Under the pieces are notes generated by a model. The model was given only the letters and a program-made list of their open reading frames with translations, was not told where the DNA came from and ran no database searches. Both the position numbers and the translations under genes were made by a program. From contig NC_088867.1 in NCBI RefSeq assembly GCF_032884065.1, forward strand, positions 59,772,317 through 59,836,316: 64,000 nucleotides of DNA. The letters are read 5' to 3'. Below are positions 37,885 to 61,758 of this stretch, in pieces. Every line of letters begins with the position of its first letter. Position 1 is the stretch's first letter. Origin of the DNA: Artemia franciscana. Its lineage: Eukaryota > Arthropoda > Branchiopoda > Anostraca > Artemiidae.

Positions 37885-39000
37885 ATCAGACTAGGGTAAA
37901 GGTACTGATGATTTGACAGATTTTGTAAAAACAACTTTTTCTACTCCAGAAGGCTTAATTTAAAGACTTTTGGTTTGAAAACTGTTTCAATATGTAGGAA
38001 AAATATCTACAAATCTAACTGTTGGATTAGAAGTTTTAAGTTTTATCAGAAAAGGGTACAGAACTCCAATTCTCTCAAATTAGAGCCTTTTGACCAACAA
38101 ATTTGACAGAACAAAAAAGTTGTCTGTTTCCAATGTAAGTCATAACACAATTCAACACATGTTGAAATACTTGGGGAATACTAGCAGGTAGCTCCTGGTT
38201 GATTCAACATGCCTATTCTTTTTACTTTATTTTTTTGTTTCTCATCAACTTTTTAAATGTGTAAAGGTATAGAACACTATTTAGATAGTGGAAGCAAACA
38301 ACTGAAGAAATTGCCTCAAGTATAGGGACAAAATTGGATAATCATATGGAGTGTAACCATACGATCTTGGTCTCTGTAATATAATGTATGATAAAATAGC
38401 GTGATATAAGTCTCTCTATAAATGCTTTCTGGAATGGCCTACTTCCTTTCAGCTTTAATGGTTCAACAAAGATTTCTTTGTCATTCACAGTGAAAGTGTT
38501 ATCAACATTTGGCTATTTAAAAGTTGATCTACCAGTTTAAACCACTTTAAAATTTTTATTTTTGACTATCCTTTGTCTGGAAAGTCCAGAATTCTTGAAA
38601 TATACATGTCCTACCTAAGATTATTAGAATTTTATGGCACTGAGGAGTATAACATGTCTCACTAGCACTTTGGGTGGGATAGGGTCTGAGAAAACAGGAG
38701 TGGATTTCAAGAATTTTAAGAAGTTTATTGTCATTATATTTACAAAGTTGAACTTACTGTCATATGAAATTCACACCTGTATCCAAAACATGGGTAGGAT
38801 TTTTTTGATGGGGCCATTTTTGATAGTTCTATGACATACTTCAAGGATCAACAGGTCATCCATATGCTAACACATTTGAGGGAATCTTGCCAATTTTGTT
38901 AATCAATACTATATATAAGGATGGTCCTAACAGGATTCCTTGGGGAATTACATACTAATTGAGGATGGGTTCAGAGAGAATATTTTGTATTTTATTACAC
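37885..39000 (-). pseudogene. Decayed LINE reverse transcriptase, right arm of inverted pair
   Basis: It is the reverse complement of about 36255-37340 with moderate identity. On the minus strand it gives VIPQGILLGPSLYIVLINKI (the VPQGSxLGPxLF block) and then HMDDLLILEVC, with the catalytic Asp pair intact, better preserved than the left arm. Frameshifts elsewhere show it is dead. Confidence 0.75.
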
Positions 39001-39758
39001 AATTTAATAGGCCTATATCCTATGCTATACCCCCCCAATGTGCAAATATATAATAACTCCATAATGGTGAGTTTCAGGTAGTTTTGCAAGAGAGAAAAGA
39101 TGTTCCAAAAGTCAAAATACATCTATTAACAATAGTTTTGCAACCCAAAACAAATGTTCAGGTAATAGGAACATTGACTGACTTTCCTTCTTGATCCAGT
39201 CGGGGCAAGTTTCTTATTTAAGGTTTTTAAAAATGATGATTTCAATAGGCTACCATAGGCCTATTTTCTGTTCTTCTCTTATGCCAATTTCAATGGGGTT
39301 CAGGCTTTGTTTCATTCCTGCAAATTTAAGGTTAATTCTATTTTAAACGAATTCAAATTTATACATAAATTTTACTCGAGTTCTTCAAAGATCACTAGGC
39401 CTACCACTTTTAGGGGAAAAGAATGGAGGCAGATACTTTGAACAGTTCTGAGACATAATTTAGGATCTAGAAGTATTCACGAAAGTTTTATTAGCATAAT
39501 TAAGATTCTAAGATAGCACTGTCAAGATTAACAAAGAGATGGGGCATAAATAGAAAATATAAAACAACTCCAAAGAGCAGCAAGAGCGAGTTTCGAATTT
39601 TTAACCGTTTTCCAACGAAATCAATGCCAACAAAGGCTGAGACCGTTGTATTATTGACAAAAAAAAGTTTTCTCAACTAAAAGTAAAGAGACATGGAAAG
39701 GCAGTATAGTCTTCAAAAATACCCATTTTATTTTTCCACGAAAAAGCCTGTCAATAAA
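39001..39758. other. Intergenic, no gene seen
   Basis: AT-rich sequence between the inverted LINE pair and dispersed repeat copy C; repeated AGGCCTA words only. Confidence 0.4.
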
Positions 39759-41685
39759 ACAAGAGCTAAGAGCTCATTGGGCACTTATGACGAGGCCGGA
39801 AGAGCAAAGAGCCAAGAGCTCATGGTGTGAGCCCTAGCAAAATTCTAAGAATCAATTGATTGATATAAAAAGAAAATCAGAAGATTAATGCTAGTCGGGA
39901 TTTGAAATAAGAGCTCTGAGTCACGAGGCCCTTCTAAATATAAAAATTCTTTAAGATCTGATCACCCACTCGTAAGTTATAAACACCTCATTTTTTCAAT
40001 TTTTCCTCTCCCATCAGCCCCTCATATGGTCAAATCAGGTAAAACGTCTTTATCAAGTCAATTTGTGCAGCTCCCTGACACGCCTACCAATTTTCATTGT
40101 CCTAGCACGTCCACAAGCACCAAACTCGCCAAAGTACTGGACCCCACTCCTAACTCACCGAAAGAGAGCAAATCCAGTACGGTTACGTCAATCACGTATC
40201 TACGACATTTGCTTATTCCACTCACCAAGCTCCATCCCGATCCCTCAACTCTAAGCGTTTTCCAAGATTTTCGATTTCCCCCACAAATTCCACCCAATGT
40301 CAACAGATCTGGTCGGGATTTGAAATAAGAGCTCTTAGACATGAATTAATTATAAACACCAAATTTAATTAAGATCTGGTCACCTGCGCTTAAGTAAAAA
40401 ATACCTTAATTTTCCTAATTTTTCCAAATTAACACCCCCAACTCCTCCAAAGAGAACAGATTCGTTCCAATTACGTCAATCACGTATCAAGAACTTGTGC
40501 TTATTCTTCCCATCAAGTTTCATCCCGATCTCTCCACTCTAAGCGTTTTCCAAGATTTTTATTTCTCCCCTCTATCCTCCTACGTACTTAAATCCAATTC
40601 TAGTCAAAAATTAAATCCAATTCTAGTCAAAAAAAGAGAGCGGATCCGGTCCGGTTATGTCAGTTCCGTATGTTGGACATGTTTTTATTCTTCTCATCCA
40701 GTTTCATCCTTACATCTCCTTTTGAAAATTTTCTAAGATCTCCCCCCCCTGCCCAAACACCCCCCACAATGACACTGGGTCCAGTTGGTATTTAAAATAA
40801 GAGATCTGAGTTTCGAGGTCCTTTTAAATATGAAGTTTCATGAAGATCCGACAACTCCTTCGTAAGTTAAAAATACGTCATTTTTCTAATATTTCAAAAT
40901 TAATCCCCCCCCCAACTCCTCAAAATAGAGCGAGTCCGTTCTTATTATTTCAATTATGTGTCTAGTACTTTTCCTTATTTTTCACACCAATCTTCATCCT
41001 GATCCATCCACTCTAACCGTTTTCTAATATTATAGGTACCCCCAAACTCCTTCCAATGTCACCACATCTGGTTAGGATTTAAAAAGGGAGCTTTGACACA
41101 CGACATCCTTCTAAATATCAAATCTCATTAAGATCTGATCACCTGTTCGTAAGTTAAAAATGCCTCATTTTTTCTAATTTTTCAGAATAGCCCCCCCCCC
41201 ACAATTATCCCAAAGAGAGCAGATCCGTTCCGGTTATGTTAATAACTTATCTAGGGCTTGTGCTTATTTTTCCCACCAGGTTTCGTCTCGATCCCTCCAC
41301 TCTAAGTTTTTTCCAAGATTTTTGGTTCCCCCTCCCTCCAACTCTCCCCCAATGTCACCAAATCTGGTCAGTATTCAAAATGATAGCTTTGAGACACGAT
41401 ATCCTACCAAACTTCAAAAATCATTAAGATCCCATCATCCGTTCGTAAGTTAAAAATACTTCATTTTTTCTGTTTTCCCCGAATTAACCGGCCCCCACAC
41501 CCTCCCCCTCGGATGGTCAAATCGTTAAAACGACTATTTCTAATTTAATCTGTAGTGGTGCCTGATATGCCCGCCAAATTTCGTTGTCCTAGCTTACCTG
41601 GAAGTGCCTAAAGTAGCAAAACCGGGACAGACCGACAGAATTTGCGATCGCTATAAGTCGCTTGGTTAAAATCAAATGCCATAAA
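39759..41685 (+). mobile_element. Dispersed repeat, copy C, both ends present
   Basis: It begins ACAAGAGCTAAGAGCTCATT and ends with GACAGACCGACAGAA, GCGATCGC, then ATGCCATAAAAAC, as copy B does. Four to five ~270-bp blocks with TTTCATCCCGATC, CTCTAAGCGTTTTCCAAGAT and CGTAAGTTAAAAAT lie between. Open frames across it are not conserved between copies, arguing that it is non-coding. Confidence 0.85.
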
Positions 41686-42105
41686 AACAAATAGAAACAG
41701 ATTAAAAATAATTTCCCAGAAAATACGTTTTTAAAAGAAAAGTAACTTCATTATATAAAAAGAAACAAGCAGAAATATACATGAAATTATCCAACAAACG
41801 TAAAATTGCCACAAATCATCATTAATAAATCGATGAAACCAAAAACGCACAGAAATTATGAAAAAAATAACCCTAGTTAAACTCAAAACAAACTGAAATC
41901 ATTTTGGATACGGCTGACAACCCCTAATTTTTTCAAGACCAAAACATATTTTTTCACTTTACATACGAAAATAAACAAATGAATATGAATTGTCAGTTTG
42001 ATTGAAGTATGCTGACTTTTATTTATTTTGTTCTTAATAATGCTTGATTTATTGAAATTAAAAAGTGAAACATTTAAGATGTATTTTCTTCTACCATTAC
42101 TACTA
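41686..42105. other. Intergenic, no gene seen
   Basis: AT-rich sequence, ending in a CTACTACTAATAG tract at the 3' edge of the following LINE remnant. Confidence 0.4.
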
Positions 42106-42790
42106 CTAATAGCTCACTGCAGCACCAAGCCGCCTGAGGTTAGCATAACTACGCATACTCCTCATCCAACGTAATCTATTCAAGGCCTCCCTCTTTACAC
42201 CCTCCCAGGAAGTTCCCATTTCCTTCAAATCTTTATTTTTGACAGCCTCCCAACCCAGACAAGGACGACCGGTTTTCCGTGTAGCTCCAGACGGTTGGCC
42301 AAAAAGAACAAACTTCGGCAATCTGTCATCCTTCATCCGCAGAACGTAGCCTAGCCATTTCAACCTTATTTTCATTATTGCCCTAGAAAGCGGGATTAAA
42401 CCACATTTTTTGTAGAACCTACTGTTTGAAATACGGTCAGTCTGCCGGGTACCTAGAATAATCTGTTGGCAATTTCTATGGTAAACATCTAGTAAATTTT
42501 CATCTGCTTTTCGGAGCGCCCATGCTTCAGAGCCATATTTGATCACTGTCAATACTGTAGCTTCCAATATTCGAATTTTGGTTTGCAGACTTATTTTTCT
42601 ATTTTTCCAAACTGTTTTTAACTGTGAAAAAGCACCCTGAGCCTTAGCTATTTTACTTTTGACATCTTCACTGTTCCCACCATCTTTACTAATAATACTA
42701 CCAAGGTAAGTGAAGCTCCCAACCTGATCAATCTTTTCGTTACCCAATGTCACCTTTTCATTTTCACTTATTCCTAGCCTTAGTGACTTA
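42106..42790 (-). pseudogene. RTE-like LINE reverse transcriptase C-terminus, 5'-truncated
   Basis: An uninterrupted 215-codon minus-strand frame contains [70 protein letters not shown] and REALNRLRWMRS. It matches the remnant at 27359-28081 over its length and is typical of RTE/BovB-like elements. It continues to the element's natural C-terminal end (stop near 42106), followed by a CTACTA tail. Only the end of the element is present, the usual 5' truncation of LINEs. Confidence 0.88.
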
Positions 42791-43445
42791 GTCAGTAAAG
42801 TACAAATCGTTTTCTGGTTTTAAGAAGGCATGGGTTTGCTAGCTTTACTTATGTCAATTTCTACTTGTTTCTGCAATTTCTGATGGTTTCTCGTTGGATC
42901 TTTAGCGGTTCAATAGCCTGAAATATCTTATTGTGTGCTCTGTATTTCATTATTTATGCACGTATTTCATTACGTGCACTGGAACTCGGCATAGTAATTA
43001 TCAAATTTTATTGCCTGAAAGATTTTAGTAGTTTACAATCGTTTTATGGTTACTTTGAAATGATGCTGCACAAAGAGAAAAATAGTTGCCCCAGAGCTTC
43101 ATTATTTTAATTTTTTCAAAGTTAAAGGAAGATATAAAGATATATTCACAATTAAATAATTTTTTGCTGTAATCTGATCCACTATGTTGGTTAGTGAGCC
43201 TTTAACATAAGCAGCAATTATTTATTTAGCAGCGTTCATCTTTTTAAGAAGAAAATAATACCTCAGTTTATGTGAAACAAAAGAAGTCGTTCAGTGAGTG
43301 ACAGAATATTTCGTCTAAAAATACAAATTGCGACCAGTGATCTCGTGAAATTCGGCTCAGTTTCAATCTTAAAAATGTTTTATTTGGCAATTTCAACAAT
43401 CATTTGTGTTAAATTCAAACCGAATATTGAAACGTGATTTGCACA
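42791..43445. other. PARP1 5' flank
   Basis: Should contain the PARP1 promoter and 5' untranslated region. No TATA box at a convincing distance is visible. A TCAGTT at 43357-43362 resembles an arthropod initiator, about 90 bp before the start codon, but no downstream element fits. Treat as unresolved. Confidence 0.3.
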
Positions 43446-54608
<11,163 letters not shown>

Positions 54609-54974
54609 GTAAGACATTTTTCAGTGCCATACGTTTATTAGAGGTTTTTGTTCTGCGGTTATCTACTATTTATACTTTTTTCTCGGTAATGTATATATTT
54701 GCGTAGTAAAGGGTCTAAGGTACAATTTTTTTTTGTACCTGTATTATTGCCTTGGTTGATACCAATCAGCCAATCATTAATTCTTAGCTCTGAAAATAGT
54801 CCTTTGATGTTGTGGCTACACGAAGCAAAGACAATATTCTTTATTATATAGACATTAGGTTTCATTAAAATTATGCCGAATTTTATTCATGATTTTTGAA
54901 AGTCTTTATCCCTTTGCTGGTTGACTGTTTTTTTTTGTGGGGGAGGGCTAATAAAAAGTTTCTGAGACCACACT
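54609..54974. other. PARP1 intron 3, exon-proximal part
   Basis: AT-rich; no gene or element recognised. Confidence 0.4.
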
Positions 54975-55260
54975 CGCTAAGCATGCTACTACAACTACTA
55001 ACAACGCACCACAGCACCATGCCGCCTGAGGCCAACATAGATACGCACGCTTCTCCTCCATCACAATCTATTCAAAGCCCCCCTCTTTAGACCCTCTCAG
55101 GAAGTTCCCGTTTCCTTTAAATCTTTCTTTATGAGATCCTCCCACCACAGTCTAGGACTACCTGCTTTCCATTTAGCCTAAGACGGTTGGCTGAAAAGGA
55201 CAATCTTCGGCAATCTGTCATCTTTCTTCCGCAGAACGTGCCCTATCCATCTCTTTTTCT
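54975..55260 (-). pseudogene. RTE-like LINE reverse transcriptase C-terminal fragment
   Basis: On the minus strand, nucleotide-level match to 42106-42360 (GCAGAACGTGCCCTATCCAT, CGGCAATCTGTCAT, AGACGGTTGGC, TTCCCGTTTCCTTTAAATCT, GCCGCCTGAGG on the plus strand), with the CTACTACAACTACTAAC tail on the same side. About 290 bp remain. Dead. Confidence 0.85.
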
Positions 55261-55269
55261 TAACTCTAC

Positions 55270-56820
55270 ATTTTAAAACAGTAAAAAACTTTAGCGTAAA
55301 GAGCAGGGCGTTGAGGAGGAAAAGCCCCTTTCAAATACGGAGTAGTTTCTGTTCGTTTTAAGTTTTAATGTCACTCCTTTGCTTTCATTTAAAAAAACTT
55401 GTTTTTTTCTTTTGTTTAATTTCTGGACGTTTTTGAATTAATGCTTGGTTTGATCTTGGCTCTCCGCACATGAATAATTAAAACGAAATTTGCATATTAA
55501 TTTTTTGGGGCTAAATGGCTTTTTCATAGTTTTAATCGGAAGATTTTGAGAAAAAAGGAGCGAGGAGGAGGCCTAGTTGACCTCCAATTTTTTGATTACT
55601 TAAAAAGGCAACTATAACTTTTAATTTTTTACGAACGTTTTCATAAGTAAAAAATATACGTAACTTACGAATTAAATTACGTAGCGAACTTCTATATTCG
55701 TATGTTTTTATTGCGTATATGAGGGGGCTCACCCCTCGTCGATACCTTGCTCTTTACCTTAAAGCTTAAATTTTGTCCCAATTCCTTAAGAATGACCCCT
55801 GAATCACAAAGGCCGTAGAATAAATAGTTGAAATTGCTAAAAATACTTTAGAGTAAAGAGCGAGGTATTACGAGGAGGTAAACCCCTCATACGTAATAAT
55901 TTCTGTTCGTTTTAAGTTTTAATGCTTCTTCTCATTTTCAGTAGAAAAAACTTTTCATATTTATTTTTTCATTGTTTTTTTAAATAATGCTAGAAAATCC
56001 TGCGCCTCCTCCATTGAAAGTCTCTTCCCCCATGAGAAGTTCCTCCATGGAAAGATCCTCCCATGTAACCCCCCCTCAACTCTCCCACCCAAACCAAAAA
56101 AATCCCCCTGAAAACGTCTGTACACTTCCCAGTAACCATTACTATATGTAAACACAGGTCAAAGTTTGTAACTTGCAGCCCCTCCCACGGGGACTGTGGG
56201 GGAGTAAGTCGTCCCCAAAGACATAGTTATTGGGTTTTTCGACTATCGTGAATAAAATGGCTATCTCAGAATTTTGATCCGGTGACTTTGGGGGGAAATG
56301 AGCGTGGGAGAGGGCCTAGGTGCCCTCCAATTTTTTGGTCACTTAAAAAGGGCACTAGAACTTTTAATTTCCGTTAGAATGAGCCCTTTTGCGACATTCT
56401 ATGACCACTGAGTCGATACGATCACCCCTGGGAAAAAAAAACAAATAAACACGCATCCGTGAGTTGTCTTCTGGCAAAAAAATGCGAAATTCCACATTTT
56501 TGTAGATAGGGGCTTGAAACTTCTACAATAAGGTTCTCTGATACGCTGAATCTGGTGGTGTGATTTTCGTTAAGACAGTATGACTTTTAGGGGGTGTTCC
56601 CCCCTATTTTCTAAAAGGAGGCAAATATTCTCAGGCTCGTAACTTTTGATGGGTAAGACTAATCTTGATGAAACTTATATATTTAAAATCAGCATTAAAA
56701 TGCCATTTTTTGATGTAACTATTGGTATCAAAATTCCATTTTTTAGAGTTTCGGTTACTATTGAGCCTGGTCGCTCCTGACTACAGTTCGTTACCACGAA
56801 CTGTTTGATAAAGATGTCCA
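55270..56820 (+). mobile_element. Dispersed repeat family 2, copy 1
   Basis: It shares long stretches with 57420-58960: TTTCTGTTCGTTTTAAGTTT, AAAAATATACGTAACTTACG, TCGTCCCCAAAGACATAGTT, ATGGCTATCTCAGAATTTTG, TGCCCTCCAATTTTT, GGGCACTAGAACTTTTAATT, CTCAGGCTCGTAACTTTTGA and CGAACTGTTTGATA. It includes the stem-loop module at 55709-55909. No conserved open frame is shared with the other copies. Confidence 0.85.
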
Positions 56821-57356
56821 TCATTAAGAAAGAAAAATAAATAAAATAAACTGGGAAGATTTTTAAGAAAACATAACCTTAATGTCACTTTTAAATGTTC
56901 AAATAAAACAGAGGTTTTTCAACTGTGCCAAGGATAAAATCAGCCCCATTCTGAGTAGTGGTGTTTATAGAATTTCCTGTTCTTCTACATTCCCTGTTCT
57001 TCTTTGGCTGTTTTTATATTGAGAGGAGCCACCAAAAATTGGGGGAGATGTCAAGGGAACACAGGTCCTCAATCGACAAAGCCATGGGGCTATGCCAAAG
57101 GTCTGAGGCTTTCGATTCCGCCTTTGTCTCAACATGTCTTTGACATCCCACATCATTTCATTTTGTTTGATAACACCTCCATTATTCCTCCTGTTAAAGG
57201 TCTCATGCAAGTTTTCAGGGAGGCAGCTGATATAAAAAAAGTGTATCCACCAAAAGGTCCTTCTTAATAGAGATTCTGATGAAATATATCTCAGCCCCAT
57301 TTATAATGAATTTATTAATTCTGATCGTTTTTTAATTCTGATCGAAAACGAATGGA
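56821..57356. other. Unassigned segment with overlapping open frames
   Basis: Bases 57004-57267 (plus, 87 codons, containing PLSQHVFDIPHHFILFDNTS) and 56965-57300 (minus, 111 codons) are both open, in a segment less AT-rich than its neighbours and lying between two family-2 copies. I recognise neither peptide. It could be a fragment of a transposon gene or an exon remnant; no splice sites or similarity decide it. Confidence 0.3.
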
Positions 57357-59110
57357 AATTATTCCGTATATGAAAGGGGCTGTTCCCTCCTCAGTGTCCT
57401 GCTCTTTACGCTAATGTTTGACTCTTTCTCTCAGCTCTACTTTTTAAAACAGTAAAAAGCTTTAGCGTAAAGAGCAGGGCGCTAAGGAGGGAACAGCCCC
57501 TTTCATATAACGGAATAGTTTCTGTTCGTTTTAAGTTTTAATGTCGCTCCTTACTTTCAGTTAAAAAAGCCCTGTTTTTTTACGTTTTTGAATTAATGCA
57601 TGTTTTAAATTGGCTCTCAGCACTTGAATAATTAAAACGAAATTGAAATATTAATTGTTTTTTGGCTAAATGGCTTTCTCATAGTTTTCAATGGACGATT
57701 TTGAGAAAAAAAAGAAGCGGGGGAGGAAGCCTAGTTGCCCTCCAATTTTTTGGATACTTAAAAAGGCAACTAGAACTTTCAATTTTTATGAACGTTTTCA
57801 TGAGTAAAAAATATACGTAACTTACGTAACGAACTTCTATATTCGTATGTTTTTATTACGTATATGAGGGGTTTCGTCCCCTCGTCAATACTTCGTTCTT
57901 TACACTAAAGCTTAAATTATTGTCATAATTCTTTAAGAGTGACCCCTGAATCACAAAGGCCGTAGAATAAATAGTTAAAATTACTAAAAATACTTTAGCG
58001 TAAAGAGCGAGTTATTAGGAGGAGGTGAACCCCTCATATGTGTAATAATTTCTGTTCGTTTTAAGTTTTAATGCTGCTCCTTACTTTCAGTTGATAAAAC
58101 TTTTTTTTATTTATTTTTCCATTGTTTTTTAAATAATGCTAGAAAATCCTGTGCTCCCTTCATGGAAATTCTCTTCCCCCATGACAAATTCCTCCATGGA
58201 AAAATCCTCCCCAGTAACCCCCTCCCCTCAACACCCCCCCCCCCCCAATAAAAAAAAACTGAAAACCTCTGTACACTTCCCAATACTCAGTACTATATGT
58301 AAATACTGGTCAAACTTTGTAACTTGCTGTCCCTCCCACGGAGACTGTGGGGAGTAAGTCGTCCCCAAAGACATAGTTATTAGGTTTTTCGTTTACGTTG
58401 AATAAAATGGCTATCTCAGAATTTTGATCCGGTGACTTTGGGAAAAAATGAGCGCGGGAGGGGGCCTAGGTGCCCTCCAATTTTTCTGATCACTTTAAAA
58501 GGGCACTAGAACTTTTCATTTCCGTTAGAATGAGCCCAATTGCGACATTCTAGAACCACTGGGTCGATACGATCGCCCCCGGAAAAAAAAAAACAAATAA
58601 ACACGCTTCTGTGATCTGTCTTGTAGCAAAAAATACAAAATTCCACATTTTCGTAGACAGGAGCTTGAAACTTCAACCATACGGTTCTCTGTTACGCTGA
58701 ATCTAACAGTGCGATTTTCGTTAAGATTCTGTGACTTTTAGGGGGTGTTTCTCCCTATTTTGAAAATAAGGAAAATTTTCTCAGGCTCGTAACTTTTGAT
58801 GGGTAAGACCAAACTTGATGAAATGTATATATTCAAAATCAGCATAAAAATCCAATTCTTTTGATATGTCTTTCACATCAAAAGAATCGTTTTTTAGAGT
58901 TTTGGTTACTATTGAGCCGTCGCTCCCTACTTACAGTTCGGTATTACGAACAGTTTGATATAGTTACTTCGATGAGAACACCAAAGCAACCGGATAAAAA
59001 TATATAATCAGTTTGAAATCAGTATGAAAATGCGATTCTTTTGATGTAACTATCGGTATCAAAATTCCGTTTTTTAGAGTTTCGGTTACTATCTTTACCT
59101 AGAGTTTCTT
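57357..59110 (+). mobile_element. Dispersed repeat family 2, copy 2
   Basis: Collinear with copy 1 through 58960 and followed by an extra partial unit (CAAAATTCCGTTTTTTAGAG, GTTTCGGTTACTAT) to about 59110. It contains two stem-loop modules, 57357-57516 and 57853-58047. Poly-C occurs at 58229-58242. Confidence 0.85.
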
Positions 59111-60434
59111 TACCACGAACTGTTTGATTACATAAAATGAAAGCTTGAGAAGCCATTCACTATCATAATTGTTACCTAGAAAGGGTCTTCTTCTTTTAGT
59201 TTTAGTTCTTCTAGTACTTATTTTATTTCTTCCTCTTTTAGTTCTTTTAGGTTTGGCTTTTACATTGTCCTTCGGACCTTTATCCTTATTCTTATTCTGC
59301 ACTGAGGAGGGTCGAGCGGAGGTCTCGATCGAAATATTTGCATAGTTCTCTTCTATATTTCTCTGGCTGTTATTCTCCTCGTTTTCTCTTCTTTAGATTT
59401 TTTTTCGTTTCATGTGGGGGGGGGGGTCACCTGGTTTTACGCCCCCCTTCCCTGAAATTTTTGCCCTACTCGAAAAAATATAACCAAAACACATTTAAGT
59501 GGCTTATTTGTACCCCCCTCCCCAAACAAAAATCCCAGATATGTCCTTGGGGGGGGGGAATGATTTACTTCTGTAAATTATTTTCATCTGTTTATTTATT
59601 ACTGATAGCAAAGCTAGTAAAATTTTAAATTTAGGACGGGGGGGGGGTAACACATCTTTTTCAATCCTCAAAAGAGTATATACTATTACTTTTGTGTTTT
59701 TTTTCTATGTCTGCCGCCCAACAGGCGCTGCTGCTAGTTTGAAAATAAAACTTAATGGTAAAATATTTTTGAGAATTTGGAACTTTTTCTCGATTCCAAT
59801 GCCAATTCCAATTTTAGGGTGGTCCTCAGTTTTTGGACCCCGATTTTAATTCCCATCTATTATTACCTTATTAATTAATGCGTTATTTAACGCCGACCAC
59901 TTTTCTTTTTTTTATGATATTTTAAATGTTTTCTAGTCTATTTCTCGCCTATAATTTTTTCACCCTATCCAAATTAGAATGGTAATGTCCTATGTTTGCT
60001 TAAGTGTCTATTGTTTTTGTTTTTTCCTGAAGTTGTTGAATACATTTTCCTTCGGTTTCCCTTATTCGACTATGACTTATTAGAGAAATTTTATTTTCTT
60101 TCTCTGGCTTTAAATTAATATGTCACGTATTTAGGTTCCAAGTAAAAAGGAAGAAAATAAATTGACATTTTATGTAATTTTCGATTTTAATTCGTTAAGA
60201 AACATATTTTTGCTGTCTGCATAGATTTGAAAAGGCTTGCTTTTTTTAGATTTGTCTCCTTTTTGTAGTCACATTGAAAGTTATCCCAAATACGAGGGGA
60301 GCCCCTCTCCACCTTCAATGCCCTCAATTTGGTGCTAATGTGTGTTTTTCGGATAATAGCTTGTCTAAAATTACCCCCTCCCCATAATTTGTTGCAACCT
60401 TGAGATATTCCAAAGGGAAGGGTGGTCCTAAGAG
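59111..60434. other. PARP1 intron 3, segment with G/C-homopolymer element
   Basis: Bases 59150-59340 resemble an element end (GAGGAGGGTCGAGCGGAGGT, cf. 6195-6230). Bases 59410-59560 have the poly-G...poly-C layout with CTACTCG and AAATCCCAGATATGTCCTTG of the GGCCGTATC-type MITEs, decayed. The remainder to 60434 shows no gene. Confidence 0.4.
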
Positions 60435-61758
60435 CCAATTAAATGAAAAAACAAGTTTTTTCAGTGAAAGTAAGGAGTAGGCTAACATCAAAGCTTATAA
60501 CGATCGTAAATTATTACGTTTGTGAGGGGGATTACCCCCTCCTCAATACCTCGCTCCTTACGCTCAAGTTTGACTTTTTTTTTACTAGATGGGTAACTTT
60601 GGTCGTAGCTTTTGATGGGTAACACTAAACTTAACTAATTTTATACACTTGAATCAGCATATGCCAATTCTTTTGATACATCTAGTGATATCAAAATTCC
60701 GTTTTCAAGGCAAAATGGCATCAATGATAGCAAACGATGGGATTATTTTGCTATAGAATAAGTTAACTTAACTACAATTTGATATGTTTTAATCCGGTTG
60801 CTTTGGTGTTCTCATCGAAGTAACTTTATCAAACTGTTTGTGGTACCGAACTGTAAGTAAGGAGCAACCCGGCTCAATAGTAACCCAAACTCCAAAAAAG
60901 CGATTCTTTTGATGTAAAAGATATATCAAAAGAATCGGATTCTTATGCTGGTTTTAAAAATATAAGTTTCATCAAGTTTACTCCTATTCATCAAAAGTTA
61001 CGAGCCTGAAAAAAATTGCCTTATTTTTGAAAAAAGGAGGAAACAATCACTATAATTCATAGAATATAAATGAAAATCACACCGTCAGATTCAGCGTATC
61101 AGAGGACCCTACTGTAGGGGTTTTTAGATCCTATCTGCAAAAATGTGGAATTTTGTGTTTTTGCCAGAAGAAAGATTACGGATGCGTGTTTATTTGTTGT
61201 TTTTTTTTCTAGGTGTGATCGTATCGACCTAGTGTTTGCGAGAGGGCTCATTTGAACGCAAATCAAAAGTTTTAGGGCACTTTTTAAGTAACCAAAAATT
61301 GGAGGGCAACTAGGCCCCCTCCCGCGCTCATTTTTCTCAGTCACTGGATCAACATTTTGAGATAGCCATTTTGTTCAAAATAGTCGAAAAATGTAATAAC
61401 TATGTCTTTGTCGATTACTTAATCCCCCACACTCCCCGGGAGAAGGGCTGCAAGTTATGAACTTTGCCCATTGTTTACATATAGGCCTAGTATTGGTTAT
61501 TGGGAAGTATAGAGACATTTTCAGGGGAGATTTTTTCTGGTGTGGGGGGAGAGGGTTACGTGGGAGGACCTTTCCATGGAGGAATTTTTCTTGTGGAAAG
61601 AGAATTTCCATGGAGGAGGTGCTGGGTTTCTTAGCATTATTTTAAAAAAAAATCAGAAATTAAATATAAAAAAACAAGTTTTTTCAACTGAAAGTAAGGA
61701 GCAACATAAAAACTGAAAACGAAAGAACCGAAATTACTACGTATATGAGGGGTTTGCC
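60435..61758 (-). mobile_element. Dispersed repeat family 2, copy 3 (reverse orientation)
   Basis: Reverse complement of the family seen at 55270-58960: GTAAGTAAGGAGCAACCCGG, CATCAAAAGTTACGAGCCTG, CAGATTCAGCGTATCAGAG, AATTGGAGGGCAACTAGGCC, GAGATAGCCATTTTGTTCA and GTTTACATATAGGCCTAG. Its last 291 bp (61468-61758) are repeated at 62906-63195. Confidence 0.85.

Noticed and set aside
42106-42753. 215-codon uninterrupted frame considered as a host gene
   Set aside because: Matches the C-terminal part of RTE-like reverse transcriptases, is 5'-truncated, and recurs at 27359, 48240 and 54975.
43357-43362. TCAGTT as PARP1 transcription initiator
   Set aside because: A six-base match in AT-rich DNA is expected by chance; no downstream promoter element at the right distance.
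57004-57267. Candidate next exon of PARP1
   Set aside because: Peptide has none of the third zinc-domain features (no WNIKDELKK-like or CxxC pattern), and no acceptor/donor pair in the needed phase.
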